DNA of 64,000 nucleotides from Zopfochytrium polystomum. Taxonomy: Eukaryota > Chytridiomycota > Chytridiomycetes > Chytridiales > Chytridiaceae. Both the position numbers and the translations under genes were made by a program. Below the pieces are notes generated by a model. It was given only the letters and a program-made list of their open reading frames with translations. It made no database searches and was not told the DNA's origin. Positions 44,614 through 52,813 of the stretch are shown here, piece after piece (the stretch's first letter is position 1; every line of letters starts with the position of its first letter). The stretch covers positions 1 through 64,000 of the forward strand of contig JAIVFJ010000319.1 of NCBI GenBank assembly GCA_025765615.1, read 5' to 3'.

Positions 44614-44946
44614 TTACCATGTATGTGCACTGTGTTCATATTCATCTCGATCAAATCTTGTCACTATTTCCATTCTTTTCACTGTATAACTTGGATCCAA
44701 AGTTCCATCCCACCTTGATAGTACTTTCCCCCTTATCGTAAATGTTATTCTACGCATCTTTCCATTCACTTTTATATTCTTCAACCCCTTCTTCATGTTT
44801 AATATCGGCGTTACTTTCTTTCTTCCAAAGTATCTGTTTAGTTCTTTTTCCAATTTTAATATTTCATCAATGCTTCCTTTTATGTCTCCTGGTTTTATAT
44901 ACTCAAATATCATGTCCACAATTTCATTTGGCATTCTCTGTATCAT
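44614..44946 (-). CDS. F-box-like viral protein, 110 aa
   Basis: It starts MIQRMPNEIVDMIFEYI, an F-box-like helix, followed by KGSIDEILKLEKELNRYF, the element equivalent to the acidic helix and RGRVE segment of its paralogues. It lacks the N-terminal Cys/His module. The remainder is basic with beta-like stretches (RRITFTIRGKVL). Likely an SCF adaptor-like protein; the substrate-binding part is unrecognised. Complete with promoter-like element and 3' hairpin. Confidence 0.7.
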   Translation of the reverse strand: MIQRMPNEIVDMIFEYIKPGDIKGSIDEILKLEKELNRYFGRKKVTPILNMKKGLKNIKVNGKMRRITFTIRGKVLSRWDGTLDPSYTVKRMEIVTRFDRDEYEHSAHTW

Positions 44947-44986
44947 TCTCTCTCAAAGTCCTCTCAAAGTCCTCTCAAAGTCCTCT

Positions 44987-45046
44987 CAAAATTCACTTTT
45001 TCCTCCGCCAAGACGCCCATCCCTTACATACCCAAAGTCACGTGAC
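44987..45046 (-). promoter_or_regulatory. promoter-like element and CACGTG palindrome
   Basis: GTCACGTGAC (45,046-45,037) and CTTGGCGGAGG-A5-GTGAATTTTG (45,012-44,987). Between it and the ATG at 44,946 are tandem copies of GGACTTTGAGA. Confidence 0.7.
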
Positions 45047-45071
45047 CTCGTCCTAAAAACCGGCATAAAAA

Positions 45072-45110
45072 AAAGCCCACAACACTGCTGGCTGCAGCGC
45101 TATGGGCTTT
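45072..45110 (-). terminator. 3' hairpin 4
   Basis: Same stem-loop as hairpin 1 with T8, beginning 19 bp after the stop of the 45,130-45,771 gene. Confidence 0.85.
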
Positions 45111-45129
45111 CTCTTACATTCTCTCTTTC

Positions 45130-45771
45130 TTACTCGTATCGCGATCGCCATCTCCATATTTCCTCTTTGGTCATGGGTCCTGGATATATCCTTGAATTTT
45201 CATATATATTTATTCCTCTGTATTCCCACTTGTGTTTTCCCGTCTTTTTGTCATATGTCACTTGATACGTCTCATTTTCCGATCCTAGTACCTCCTTTCC
45301 CGGATCTCCTAGTTTCTTCTTTAATACTTCCTCTGATAACCCCTTCATCAATCTCCACACTGGATCATCATCATCATCAAGTACCGTCTGGTAATGGTTT
45401 ATTATCTTCCCTAGTGGCACTTCCGTCGGATCTATCCATCCTATTGGACTCGAGAACCTTTCATCAATTTCAATTTCACTTCCACTTCCCCTACCTCTTT
45501 CACTTTCATTTTCACTTTCATTTTCAATTTCACTTTCAGTATCAGTATCACTTTCACTTTCAGTGTCACTTTCACTATACTTTTTCTGAACCCCCCACTT
45601 TTTGTGAATCCCACATTTCCCATTCTCTTTTCCCTTTCTCCCACACATCTGTCCCTTCCTTTTTCCTGTCTTCAATATCTGATCACATCCTTTCTCATGT
45701 TTTTTACAGTTCTTTTTTCCACATTCTTGTCCCTTTTTCTTTCCCTTCGTAATCATGTATTCACAGTTCAT
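45130..45771 (-). CDS. viral protein with two Cys/His modules and acidic tract
   Basis: 213 codons from ATG 45,771. Two modules in tandem: CEYMITKGKKKGQECG...CKKH and CDQILKTGKRKGQMCG...CGIH, each resembling the MCDYEY module of neighbouring genes. Then an Asp/Glu/Ser tract (SESDTESESDTDTESE) and the C-terminal domain shared with 43,261-43,647. Two Cys/His modules suggest zinc or nucleic-acid binding; function unknown. Open codons upstream of this ATG overlap the TGAATTTTG promoter-like motif and contain no ATG. Confidence 0.75.
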   Translation of the reverse strand: MNCEYMITKGKKKGQECGKKNCKKHEKGCDQILKTGKRKGQMCGRKGKENGKCGIHKKWGVQKKYSESDTESESDTDTESEIENESENESERGRGSGSEIEIDERFSSPIGWIDPTEVPLGKIINHYQTVLDDDDDPVWRLMKGLSEEVLKKKLGDPGKEVLGSENETYQVTYDKKTGKHKWEYRGINIYENSRIYPGPMTKEEIWRWRSRYE

Positions 45772-45830
45772 CTTTTTTCTCGTTCTTTTTTCTCTTTCGC
45801 TGTTCTCTGTGCTCTCCACCAAAGTCCTCA

Positions 45831-45875
45831 CAAAATTCAATTTTTTCCCCCGCCAAGACCTTCAAGTCACGTGAC
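45831..45875 (-). promoter_or_regulatory. promoter-like element and CACGTG palindrome
   Basis: GTCACGTGAC (45,875-45,866) and CTTGGCGGGGG-A6-TTGAATTTTG (45,857-45,831), about 60 bp before the ATG at 45,771. This copy contains AAAATTGA, the Mimivirus early-promoter word. Confidence 0.75.
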
Positions 45876-45900
45876 CTCGTCCTAAAAACCGCCATAAAAA

Positions 45901-45939
45901 AAAGCCCATAACACTGCTGGCTGCAGCGCTATGGGTCTT
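45901..45939 (-). terminator. 3' hairpin 5
   Basis: Same design with one mismatch near the stem base (AAGACCCA against TGGGCTTT). Loop CAGCCAG; begins 15 bp after the stop at 45,955. Confidence 0.8.
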
Positions 45940-45954
45940 ACTTTTTCTCTTCAC

Positions 45955-46299
45955 TTAAAACCATACCTTTCCTGCCATCACACTTCTCATTCCCACCGCC
46001 GTATTCCTAAACTCATACTCTTTGTACAATATCACTTTATTCTCCACACACTTTCTCACTCTCACCTTTCCTTCCACCTTTCCTCTTTTTAACTCCATTC
46101 CCAGTTGTTTCTCCAATTTTATCACTTTCGCTGCATCATCTTTCACTTCTATATACTTCATTATCATTCTTACTATCTCCATCGGCATTGTTCCATACAC
46201 TTTCTTGTCTCTGTGTTTCCCACACTTTTTCCCTTCCCTCGACTTCACTCCACACACTTGTCCTTTTCGCTCTCCTTTCTGTATCTCGTAGTCGCACAT
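45955..46299 (-). CDS. Cys/His-module + F-box-like viral protein, 114 aa
   Basis: Intact 114 codons: MCDYEIQKGERKGQVCG with CGKHR (zinc-binding-like module), then TMPMEIVRMIMKYIEVKDDA (F-box-like) and LGMELKRGKVE, ending in a short tail. Same architecture as 43,832 and 50,402, so one of the clean reference copies. SCF-adaptor function is inferred from the F-box; what the Cys/His module binds is unknown. Confidence 0.75.
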   Translation of the reverse strand: MCDYEIQKGERKGQVCGVKSREGKKCGKHRDKKVYGTMPMEIVRMIMKYIEVKDDAAKVIKLEKQLGMELKRGKVEGKVRVRKCVENKVILYKEYEFRNTAVGMRSVMAGKVWF

Positions 46300-46336
46300 C
46301 CTTTTCCCCTCTCACTTGTCCTCTCACTTGTCCTCA

Positions 46337-46387
46337 CAAAATTCAGTTTTTTCTCCGCCAAGAAAATTCTATTTCCAGTCACGTGAC
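46337..46387 (-). promoter_or_regulatory. promoter-like element and CACGTG palindrome
   Basis: GTCACGTGAC (46,387-46,378) and CTTGGCGGAG-A6-CTGAATTTTG (46,362-46,337), 38 bp before the ATG at 46,299. Confidence 0.7.
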
Positions 46388-46405
46388 CTCGCACTTTCAT
46401 AAAAA

Positions 46406-46456
46406 AAAAGCCCTATCATGGACACTGCTGGCTGCAATGCTCACGATAGGGCTTTT
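46406..46456 (-). terminator. 3' hairpin 6 (extended, different stem)
   Basis: Stem AAAAGCCCTATCGTGAGCATTG against CAGTGTCCATGATAGGGCTTTT pairs at 21 of 22 positions; loop CAGCCAG again, then T8. The outer stem differs from hairpins 1-5 but both arms changed together. Begins 15 bp after the stop at 46,472. Confidence 0.88.
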
Positions 46457-46471
46457 TCTCACTCCACCTCT

Positions 46472-46945
46472 TCAATTCACCGCTCTCTCTATTATATCCA
46501 CCACTTTCTGTTTGTTGAATGGTCTGTTCTTAAAATATTTCCCCACTTCTTTTTTTATCAATTGCAGTTCTCCTTCGTTTAGCGGTGGGTCCATCCTTTT
46601 TGAACTCCACTCCACATATCCCGCTATTTTCCTCCCTTTCTCTCCCAGTTCCGCTATCTCTTCCATCACTTTTTCCTCCACTCCTTCTGCTTCCTTCCAT
46701 CCACTCCCACAATATCCACACCTCGCTCCATGTCTCATCCATTCTTTGTAACACTTCTTGTGTCCTCTGTGTCCACAACAATGCGTCTTTACACTCTCCT
46801 CTCTCTTCTTTATCGTCCCGTAACATACATAACATTCTTCTCTCTCCTCCTCTCTGTGTCTCGCACATCTCTCTCCTCCATCTCTCGCCTTCACTCCACA
46901 CACCTTTCCCTTCTTCTTTCCTCTCTTGTACTCGTAGTCGCACAT
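46472..46945 (-). CDS. Cys/His-module + RING-type viral protein, 157 aa
   Basis: MCDYEYKRGKKKGKVCG...CARHR is the shared N-terminal module. Residues ~38-80 form a RING-like pattern: CYVCYGTIKK, then THCCGHRGHKKCYKEW and CGYCG (C-x2-C ... C-C-x-H-x2-H-x2-C ... C-x2-C). A helical tail follows (LNEGELQLIKKEVGKYFKNR). RING proteins act as E3 ubiquitin ligases, so with the F-box paralogues this completes a set of ubiquitin-system genes. Activity is inferred. Its upstream region carries the promoter-like element twice. Confidence 0.75.
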   Translation of the reverse strand: MCDYEYKRGKKKGKVCGVKARDGGERCARHREEEREECYVCYGTIKKREESVKTHCCGHRGHKKCYKEWMRHGARCGYCGSGWKEAEGVEEKVMEEIAELGEKGRKIAGYVEWSSKRMDPPLNEGELQLIKKEVGKYFKNRPFNKQKVVDIIERAVN

Positions 46946-46969
46946 CCTTTCCTCTCTTCTATCTCCTCA

Positions 46970-47086
46970 CAAAATTCAATTTCTTTTCCGCCAAGACCCA
47001 CGTGACCTTTCTCTTCTCCTCTGTCTCGTGACTCCTCTCAAATTTCAATTTCTTTTCCGCCAAGACATCCCTCTAAATCACGTGAC
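46970..47086 (-). promoter_or_regulatory. duplicated promoter-like element with two CACGTGs
   Basis: Two tandem copies of CTTGGCGG-A/G run-TTGAA(A)TTT (46,995-46,970 and 47,064-47,039), each preceded by CACGTGAC (46,999-47,006) or ATCACGTGAC (47,077-47,086). The nearer copy is 25 bp before the ATG at 46,945. Confidence 0.7.
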
Positions 47087-47112
47087 CTCGTTCTAAAAAC
47101 CACCTTAAAAAA

Positions 47113-47144
47113 AAAGCCCACTACACTGCAATGCTATGGGCTTT
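47113..47144 (-). terminator. 3' hairpin 7, loop deleted
   Basis: Stem AAAGCCCATAGCATTG against CAGTGTAGTGGGCTTT with the seven-base loop missing, T9 following. It serves the F-box gene split by the retrotransposon (stop at 47,172). Confidence 0.8.
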
Positions 47145-47217
47145 CTCTTACACACACACCAGCTTTTCACCTTACCAGCTTACCATGTTTGCTCCTCTCA
47201 AATTCCTTCCTGCCTCT

Positions 47218-47575
47218 TGTCAGGAACAGGGCAGGACAAGGCAAGGCATGGCAGACAAGGAACTGAGAGGAGTGATGATTGTATTGGAAACAATAATTCA
47301 CTTGAGGGATGGGACAGGTCCCCCATCCCCCTTTTATACCTTTTGAGAGTGTTCCTTGTCAAGACTCCAAGAAAGTTCCAGAAAGAGCAATTAGTAATGC
47401 AATGATACCAATGATACCAATGACAACAAGACAAGTCAGGAAAGCAAAGAAGGTTCCAGAAGGTTCCACAAGGTTCCATGAAGGAATGTTCTAGAAGGTT
47501 CCAGAAGGTTCCAGAAGGTTCCATGAAGGAATGTTCTAGAAGGTTCCAGAGGTTTCCAGAGGGTGATTCATAACA
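47218..47575 (-). repeat. 3' LTR of the chromovirus
   Basis: 358 bp; contains tandem TTCCAGAAGG/TTCTAGAAGG units near one end and the TATA box. Identical by eye to the 5' LTR. Confidence 0.95.
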
Positions 47576-49159
47576 TCATCTCCCCCTTTTAGGCCTCTTC
47601 TGCAACTTGGTGGGGTACCTGGTCTTGAACTCGAGCAGAAGGTCTTGGCAGTGAGTGAGGTTTGACTCAGGCTCCCAGGTGTTGTCAGCATCTGAGTAAC
47701 CTTTCCACTTAACAAGTCTTCCAAACCACTTGGCATCCAAGATTTGTTCAACCTCAAATTCCTCTTCACCTTCTACCTCAACTGGAGGAGGAGGAGGAAC
47801 AACTCTGCCTGGAATGGAATTGGCCACAAACTTCTCTAAAAGGCTGACATGGAAAACTGGGTGGATCTTCATGGATGCAGGGAGATCCAGCTTGAAGGTG
47901 ACTGGATTGATTTGCTCCAAGATCTTGAAAGGACTCAACTTGAGGTTGTCTAGCTTGGGACTTGGTCTTTTGGACTGCAAGTTCTTCCTCATGCCTGGCC
48001 AGTAAAAGTCTCTGGAAACAAGCTCATATGTCTTGTGCTCTCCTGGGTGTCCAGCTGTTGCTGCATCATGCCTTGTCTTGAGTATCTCAAGTTTTTCCTC
48101 TTCTTGGCTGATTTGAATCTTGTGAGGCTTGGGGTCCTTGGAAATAGCATGGGCCCACACACTGTCAGGAAGCAGTGAAAGGTGTGTCTTGAATGGTGGG
48201 GTGAAACCATCTCCCCCTTCAGGTGCAAGGTCTGTCCTTCTGTGCTCATCAGCAGTGGGGCTTGAATTGTTGACTGGGAACTGTGATTCTTGAATCTTTG
48301 ACTGAGGGTTCTGTTCTTGGCAAAGACTGTGAGCTGTGGAGCTTGAATCTTGAACTTGGACTGTGAACTGTGGTACTTGAATCTTTGACTGTGGGTTCTG
48401 TGAACTACAGACTTGGCCATGACTGTGAGCTCTATGAGCTGTGCTGGAATCTTGACTATGAACTGTGAACTGTGAAACTTGAATCTTGGCTGGGATCTGT
48501 GAGCTGCAGGCTGATACTGGAGCTGTCATTTGTGGTTGACCTTGGATACTAGGCTGAGAGCCTTGAATCAGGGACTTGAGAGCATGAGACTTGGAGGCTT
48601 GACTTGAGTTTTGGGTGACTGTTCCAATTGGTGGAGGTTGGACTTGACCAGTGACCCAATCAATGGCAGGGTTCTGGGCTTGCAGCCATGGTAATCCCAG
48701 GATGACAGAGAATGTGGGTGAGCCAAGATCCAATACTTCCAGGTTGACCATGGATGGTGGAAAGTCTTGGATGTGGAGGTTTAGCTTGGTTTCATGGCTG
48801 ATTTCCTTGAACAGAGCATGATTGGCAAAGTGAACCTTGAGGGGTGTGGATTTCTTGATCGTAGGAATGGCACAAGACTTGGCAAGGGTGGCATCAATGA
48901 TGTTGCAGGATGATCCAGACTCTATAAGGGCCTTGGTTGTGATGGTTGACTTGGGTGAGAGTTGAATCTTGACATCCATGGTGAGTTGGTGGGGCTTGGA
49001 ATCTGAGGTGTTTGTGGTGCTGGTGGTGGTGATGAAACAGGGGCAGCTTGGAGGAGGATCCAGGGAATTGCCCCTCAGTGAGCCTGGACCTGGGAGTTTG
49101 GGTGCTTCTCCCTTGGGCAGTCCTTGACAGCGTGTTCCTTGGAGCCACAGTAGAAACAT
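47576..49159 (-). pseudogene. Pol remnant: protease, integrase zinc arm, chromodomain
   Basis: One open frame, -1 relative to Gag and overlapping it. In order: a retropepsin-like segment (ALIESGSSCNIIDATLA, Asp of DSG replaced by Glu), a Pro/Ser/Gln-rich spacer, the integrase H2C2-type zone start (HDAATAGHPGEHKT, YELVSRDFYWPGMRKNLQ), then directly the integrase C-terminal segment (KLSPFKILEQINPVTFKLDL, HPVFHVSLLEKF) and a chromodomain (VEQILDAKWFGRLVKWKGY, TWEPESNL). RT, RNase H and the DDE core are deleted without breaking the frame. The chromodomain would direct integration to marked chromatin. Confidence 0.9.
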
Positions 49160-49998
49160 AGTCCCTGCTGGGCCCTCCTTGTTTTCTCCTCTTGGCTCAG
49201 AGGACTCTTAGGAAGTGTCTCAACTGCATCCACTTGCATGTGATCAGGAACTGTAAGAGCTTGAGGGACTGGGGTAGGCCTTGATCTAGTTCCTACTTGT
49301 CTTTGCTTCAGCCTCTTGGAGTAGAGTCTGTTGTCAATCTTGGTGGCAAGGAGAATGTACTCTTCCAAGGTCTCAGGGATGTGCAGAGACTGGGAGAGCA
49401 TGTCTTGGATAGACTCATGGAGACCATCATGGTACAGCTCCATCAGAGCTGCATCAGTGTATCCAGAGTTTCTGGCTAGTTGCTTGAATTCGTTGGTGTA
49501 GGCCACACAAGATTGCTTTCCTTGCTTGATATGCTTGAGCTTGGATCTTGCTGTCCAAGATGCGTAGGGGTCACCAAAGGTAGCTTCCAGTCCCTCCCAG
49601 AGCTCTTGCAGGGTGGTGGGTGTGCTTGGGAGAGATCTGTACCATGATTGAGCTTGACCAGACAGGAGGGTGCTTGTGAAAAGAACCTTGACTTGTTCAC
49701 TGGGAAATCTTGAAGGTTGGAGAAGGATGACATTCTCCACAGTGGCCATAAAGTTCCTCAGGTCTTTGGCCAGCCCAGTGAACTTGTCAGGGCTGGGAAC
49801 CTTGGGCTCTCTTGCTTGGTTGGCTTGGGGCAGGGGAAGAGCTTGATGTTCTTTTTGGTGAAGTTGTTGTTGAAGCTGGTGCTGCTGGTGAAGGACTTGT
49901 TCTTGAAGTTGGTGTGTCTGTCTTGAAAGGGCTTGCAATTGGTCCATCAAGGCTTGGAAGGCAGTTGCATCAGGGAAGGTGTTGTTTGGGTCAGACAT
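49075..49998 (-). CDS. Gag of the chromovirus, 307 aa
   Basis: ATG 49,998 (MSDPNNTFPDATAFQALMDQ), a Gln-rich coiled coil, the retrotransposon Gag core (FTGLAKDLRNFMATVENVIL; FGDPYASWTARSKLKHIKQG) and a zinc knuckle CFYCGSKEHAVKDC (C-x2-C-x4-H-x4-C) near the end. It forms the capsid of the particle. Intact here, so the element could make particles if supplied with Pol enzymes in trans. Confidence 0.9.
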   Translation of the reverse strand: MSDPNNTFPDATAFQALMDQLQALSRQTHQLQEQVLHQQHQLQQQLHQKEHQALPLPQANQAREPKVPSPDKFTGLAKDLRNFMATVENVILLQPSRFPSEQVKVLFTSTLLSGQAQSWYRSLPSTPTTLQELWEGLEATFGDPYASWTARSKLKHIKQGKQSCVAYTNEFKQLARNSGYTDAALMELYHDGLHESIQDMLSQSLHIPETLEEYILLATKIDNRLYSKRLKQRQVGTRSRPTPVPQALTVPDHMQVDAVETLPKSPLSQEEKTRRAQQGLCFYCGSKEHAVKDCPREKHPNSQVQAH

Positions 49999-50038
49999 GA
50001 TGGCAGAGAGTAGTAGGAGAGGGTGAAGTGAATTATGA

Positions 50039-50396
50039 TGTCAGGAACAGGGCAGGACAAGGCAAGGCATGGCAGACAAGGAACTGAGAGGAGTGATGAT
50101 TGTATTGGAAACAATAATTCACTTGAGGGATGGGACAGGTCCCCCATCCCCCTTTTATACCTTTTGAGAGTGTTCCTTGTCAAGACTCCAAGAAAGTTCC
50201 AGAAAGAGCAATTAGTAATGCAATGATACCAATGATACCAATGACAACAAGACAAGTCAGGAAAGCAAAGAAGGTTCCAGAAGGTTCCACAAGGTTCCAT
50301 GAAGGAATGTTCTAGAAGGTTCCAGAAGGTTCCAGAAGGTTCCATGAAGGAATGTTCTAGAAGGTTCCAGAGGTTTCCAGAGGGTGATTCATAACA
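50039..50396 (-). repeat. 5' LTR of the chromovirus
   Basis: 358 bp, same sequence as 47,218-47,575; drives minus-strand transcription of Gag/Pol. Confidence 0.95.
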
Positions 50397-50829
50397 CCTC
50401 TTCTATCAGTCTCACACACTTCATCCCCCTCACTGTCATATTTATCTCTTTTCCATCCCTTTCTTCCCATATTGCTGCCATCCCTTCTCTCCTCATCGAC
50501 CAACTCTTCCACCTTATACTTTCCTTCACTTCTTCTCTCACCTCCACTCTTCCCCTTTCCAATTTTATTCCCGTCTCCTTTTCCCACTTCAACTTCTCTT
50601 CTATACTCCACTTCACTCCCACATATCTCATTATCATCCCCACTATCTCCATCGGAAACTTCATCACTATCTCCTCCTCTTTCTTCACCCCCTTCCCTCC
50701 TTTCTTCTCTTTTCTGTGTTTACTACACTTTTCCTTTCCATCTCTCGACTTCACTCCACACACTGTTCCTTTCTTCGCTCCTCTCTTGAACTCGTAGTCA
50801 CACATCCTTCGCTCTCTTCATAGTCCTCA

Positions 50830-50895
50830 CAAAATTCAGTTTTTCCTCTGCCAAGACCTTCAAGTCACGTGACCTTCTCTTCTCTGTCACGTGAC
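50830..50895 (-). promoter_or_regulatory. promoter-like element with two CACGTG palindromes
   Basis: CTTGGCAGAGG-A5-CTGAATTTTG (50,855-50,830) with GTCACGTGAC at 50,864-50,873 and again at 50,886-50,895; 25 bp before the ATG at 50,805. Confidence 0.7.
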
Positions 50896-50928
50896 CTTCT
50901 CTTCACCTTCTCTTCTCTGACATAAAAA

Positions 50929-50971
50929 AAAGCTCTCCATGGACACTGCTGGCTGCAATGCTAAGAGCTTT
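50929..50971 (-). terminator. 3' hairpin 8 (GCTCT stem)
   Basis: Outer stem AAAGCTCT/AGAGCTTT, inner stem CATTG/CAGTG, loop CAGCCAG, asymmetric internal bulge, T8. The outer stem is unlike hairpins 1-7, yet both arms match. Begins 16 bp after the stop at 50,988. Confidence 0.85.
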
Positions 50972-50987
50972 TTTTTTTCTCTCCTCT

Positions 50988-51221
50988 TCACTCTTCTCTC
51001 CACTCTATCTTCCATTCTCCACTATCCTTCCCTCTTCTTTCCCTCCACATCCCGTATCTCCATTCACTCTTCTCTCCCACTCTCCTTCTTTCTTCTTTCA
51101 AAAATATCCTCTTTTTTATCACTATCTGTCTTGTCAGTATCCCTTCTCTTTCCCACTCATATGAATCCAGCAAAAAAGAAAATTGTTTATTATCATCTTG
51201 TTGTGAAGTGATAGAAAACAT
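50988..51221 (-). CDS. small viral protein, 77 aa
   Basis: ATG 51,221 (MFSITSQQDDNKQFSFLLDS) to a stop at 50,988. Charged, Arg/Glu-rich second half (KEERRRVGEKSEWRYGMWRE). No family recognised and no Cys/His module. Its main support is position: the conserved 3' hairpin starts 16 bp after its stop, as for every gene of the cluster. It may be the truncated end of a longer paralogue. Confidence 0.5.
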   Translation of the reverse strand: MFSITSQQDDNKQFSFLLDSYEWEREGILTRQIVIKKRIFLKEERRRVGEKSEWRYGMWRERRGKDSGEWKIEWREE

Positions 51222-51311
51222 TTGTTTTAATGGTTCGTGTTGAAATATTGCTTAGAAAGCGCATCTGAGAAACTTTGCAACGGACGTCCATCTAAAACTT
51301 GAGAAGATACA

Positions 51312-51593
51312 CTAAAATGACTTTGACAGACGTGCTTCCATTGAACAAGAAACATACCTATGTGGACCATTAGAAGAAAATGCTTGCTGGCATAAAGTCA
51401 GATTCTCATTAAGTAAGTTCCCGATCACACGGTCTTTCTCGACGATCACACGGTCTTTCTCGACGATCACTTTTTGATGATCGCGGTCTTTTTCGACGAG
51501 CTTTTTTTTGAGATCTTCGATTACTTGTTGCATCGCTTCCATGGGGTTCATTTTCGTGTTGCCAGAGTTCTTGATTGAAACAGGTTTCATCAT
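51312..51593 (-). CDS. small coiled-coil viral protein, 93 aa
   Basis: ATG 51,593. After MMKPVSIKNSG it is a continuous heptad-like helix (MEAMQQVIEDLKKKLVEKDR) with a repeated EKDRVIVEKDRVI block encoded by short tandem DNA repeats (TCGACGATCACACGGTCTTT on the plus strand). It diverges from the 51,707 gene. Function unknown; probably oligomeric. Confidence 0.5.
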   Translation of the reverse strand: MMKPVSIKNSGNTKMNPMEAMQQVIEDLKKKLVEKDRDHQKVIVEKDRVIVEKDRVIGNLLNENLTLCQQAFSSNGPHRYVSCSMEARLSKSF

Positions 51594-51706
51594 GATACGT
51601 ATTAAATAATATCTTTAAACGCGATTTTAGACTATTTTCTCGAGTGGTGAAAGTTCGTATTTTACAATTTGGGCTCCGCTTACACCACATTGAAAAATGT
51701 TTTCCT

Positions 51707-52771
51707 ATGGTATTGTCAAAACTAAACAAAGAGGAAGGTGTTGGAAGACTTATCGCTTGCTTGGCACCGGAAATGTCTGACGGAATGCTTCTTCAGCTTT
51801 TAAACGCCATTCTCAAGTTCCTTCCAAATTATTCCCCGGAAGCTTCAGTGGACTGGCACCTACATGGGAGCTGCTTTCCAGTTCTATCAAACGTCCTAGC
51901 ACAGCGCGGATTTGTGGAGCACGTTCAGCCATTGGTTCAATTTTTATTCAGAAACATTGATTACAAATGGGGTTCTGATTCGGAGCTTGTCGAAAATATT
52001 GAACGTGTCGTAATGACAGTGATTCGACATCTAAGTTTTATAACTCTGTCCGATATGGTTGTGCTTTGGAACAGAATTCATGAGGATTTGTTATACGTCT
52101 CGGAGGCATTTACCATAGCGTTTACTGAACAGATGGCTTTCCTTATCAACAAAAAATCTGCATCAATTGAAGATATGGAACGTTTACTGCTTGAAGATCT
52201 TGAACGAGAAACATTTAAAACCTCGTTGGTAAATGTTTGTCTCTGGAATGGATTTCTAGTGATGAAAGCTGTCCGCCTGCTTCGCAAACAAGTCGTCGGT
52301 TTCCATTTGGCATCTCCAATGATTTCACAGTCTCTGATGCATCTCCTTTCTGCTTACTCGAGCCACACCTATCACTTTATGGAACATTATGGGGTTCCCT
52401 ATATGTCGAACGTTCAATCTCCGGAACTGGATTATGTCGCTCAAATGTTGGATCCTTGCTCTGGACTAGTGATTACAAACAATGTCGCCTGCTGCTTAAA
52501 GGAAGTATGGGTGGAGTCAGTCTTCTGTGAGGCTTCCAGGTTTTTTGAATTGAGGGCGTCCGAGGAATCCCCGGTAACTGGCTTTTCATCAAGTGGTGCG
52601 GATTTTCGACGTGTGCTGTCGACTGATATTATTTCCATTTGGAAGTCAGTCTTGGAGAGAGATGCAACATGGTTTGAGCGGTTTGATTTTGGCAAGAGGT
52701 TGAAATTGCTGTATGAGAAGTATGGACTTGTTTGGGTGGCTGGTACTTCTCATAAACTAACATTTCAATAA
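51707..52771 (+). CDS. unknown viral protein, 354 aa
   Basis: ATG 51,707 (MVLSKLNKEEGVGRLIACLA) to TAA 52,771, uninterrupted. The in-frame upstream codons lack another ATG. Mostly helical, leucine-rich (MLLQLLNAILKFLPNYSP; MISQSLMHLLSAYSSHTYHF), with scattered Cys and no obvious catalytic motif. No family recognised. One of the few long intact frames in the block. It is convergent with 52,814-53,440, with 42 bp between the stops. Confidence 0.7.
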   Translation: MVLSKLNKEEGVGRLIACLAPEMSDGMLLQLLNAILKFLPNYSPEASVDWHLHGSCFPVLSNVLAQRGFVEHVQPLVQFLFRNIDYKWGSDSELVENIERVVMTVIRHLSFITLSDMVVLWNRIHEDLLYVSEAFTIAFTEQMAFLINKKSASIEDMERLLLEDLERETFKTSLVNVCLWNGFLVMKAVRLLRKQVVGFHLASPMISQSLMHLLSAYSSHTYHFMEHYGVPYMSNVQSPELDYVAQMLDPCSGLVITNNVACCLKEVWVESVFCEASRFFELRASEESPVTGFSSSGADFRRVLSTDIISIWKSVLERDATWFERFDFGKRLKLLYEKYGLVWVAGTSHKLTFQ

Positions 52772-52813
52772 CATAACATAATGTCGTAAAACATTATTGA
52801 ACATCTTTATATT

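Larger units (their letters stand above)
47218..50396 (-). mobile_element. non-autonomous Ty3/gypsy chromovirus with identical LTRs
   Basis: Two 358-bp LTRs (47,218-47,575 and 50,039-50,396) look identical base for base and begin TG/end CA; target duplication CCTCT at 47,213-47,217 and 50,397-50,401. Transcribed on the minus strand. The LTR contains GGTATAAAAGG, and AAAAGGGGGAGATGA precedes the 3' LTR as a polypurine tract. Internal DNA is only 2.46 kb and lacks reverse transcriptase, RNase H and the integrase core, so mobility would need enzymes from a relative. Identical LTRs mean a very recent insertion. Confidence 0.95.
47172..50805 (-). pseudogene. Cys/His-module + F-box gene split by the LTR element
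   Basis: The 5' part (50,805-50,402) encodes MCDYEFKRGAKKGTVCG, CSKHRKEKK, then KFPMEIVGMIMRYVGVKWSI and GIKLERGRVEV. The frame runs into the LTR and stops at 50,389. If the element and one CCTCT target copy are removed, the frame continues at 47,217 for ~15 codons to a stop at 47,172, 27 bp before hairpin 7. This confirms that the retrotransposon landed near the 3' end of an otherwise intact viral gene. As it stands, the gene would make a protein with only a few altered C-terminal residues, without its own 3' hairpin. Confidence 0.85.

Noticed and set aside
44205..45840. Earlier starts for the cluster genes, giving N-termini such as LAEEKLNFV
   Set aside because: These codons are the translated promoter-like element CTTGGCGG...TGAATTTTG; the conserved MCDYE, MNCEY or MCGK starts follow it.
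43233..46750. Plus-strand Ser/Phe/Leu-rich open frames opposite the F-box/RING cluster
   Set aside because: They are the antisense of Lys/Glu-rich genes, have no recognisable domains, and lie on the wrong strand for the promoters and hairpins.
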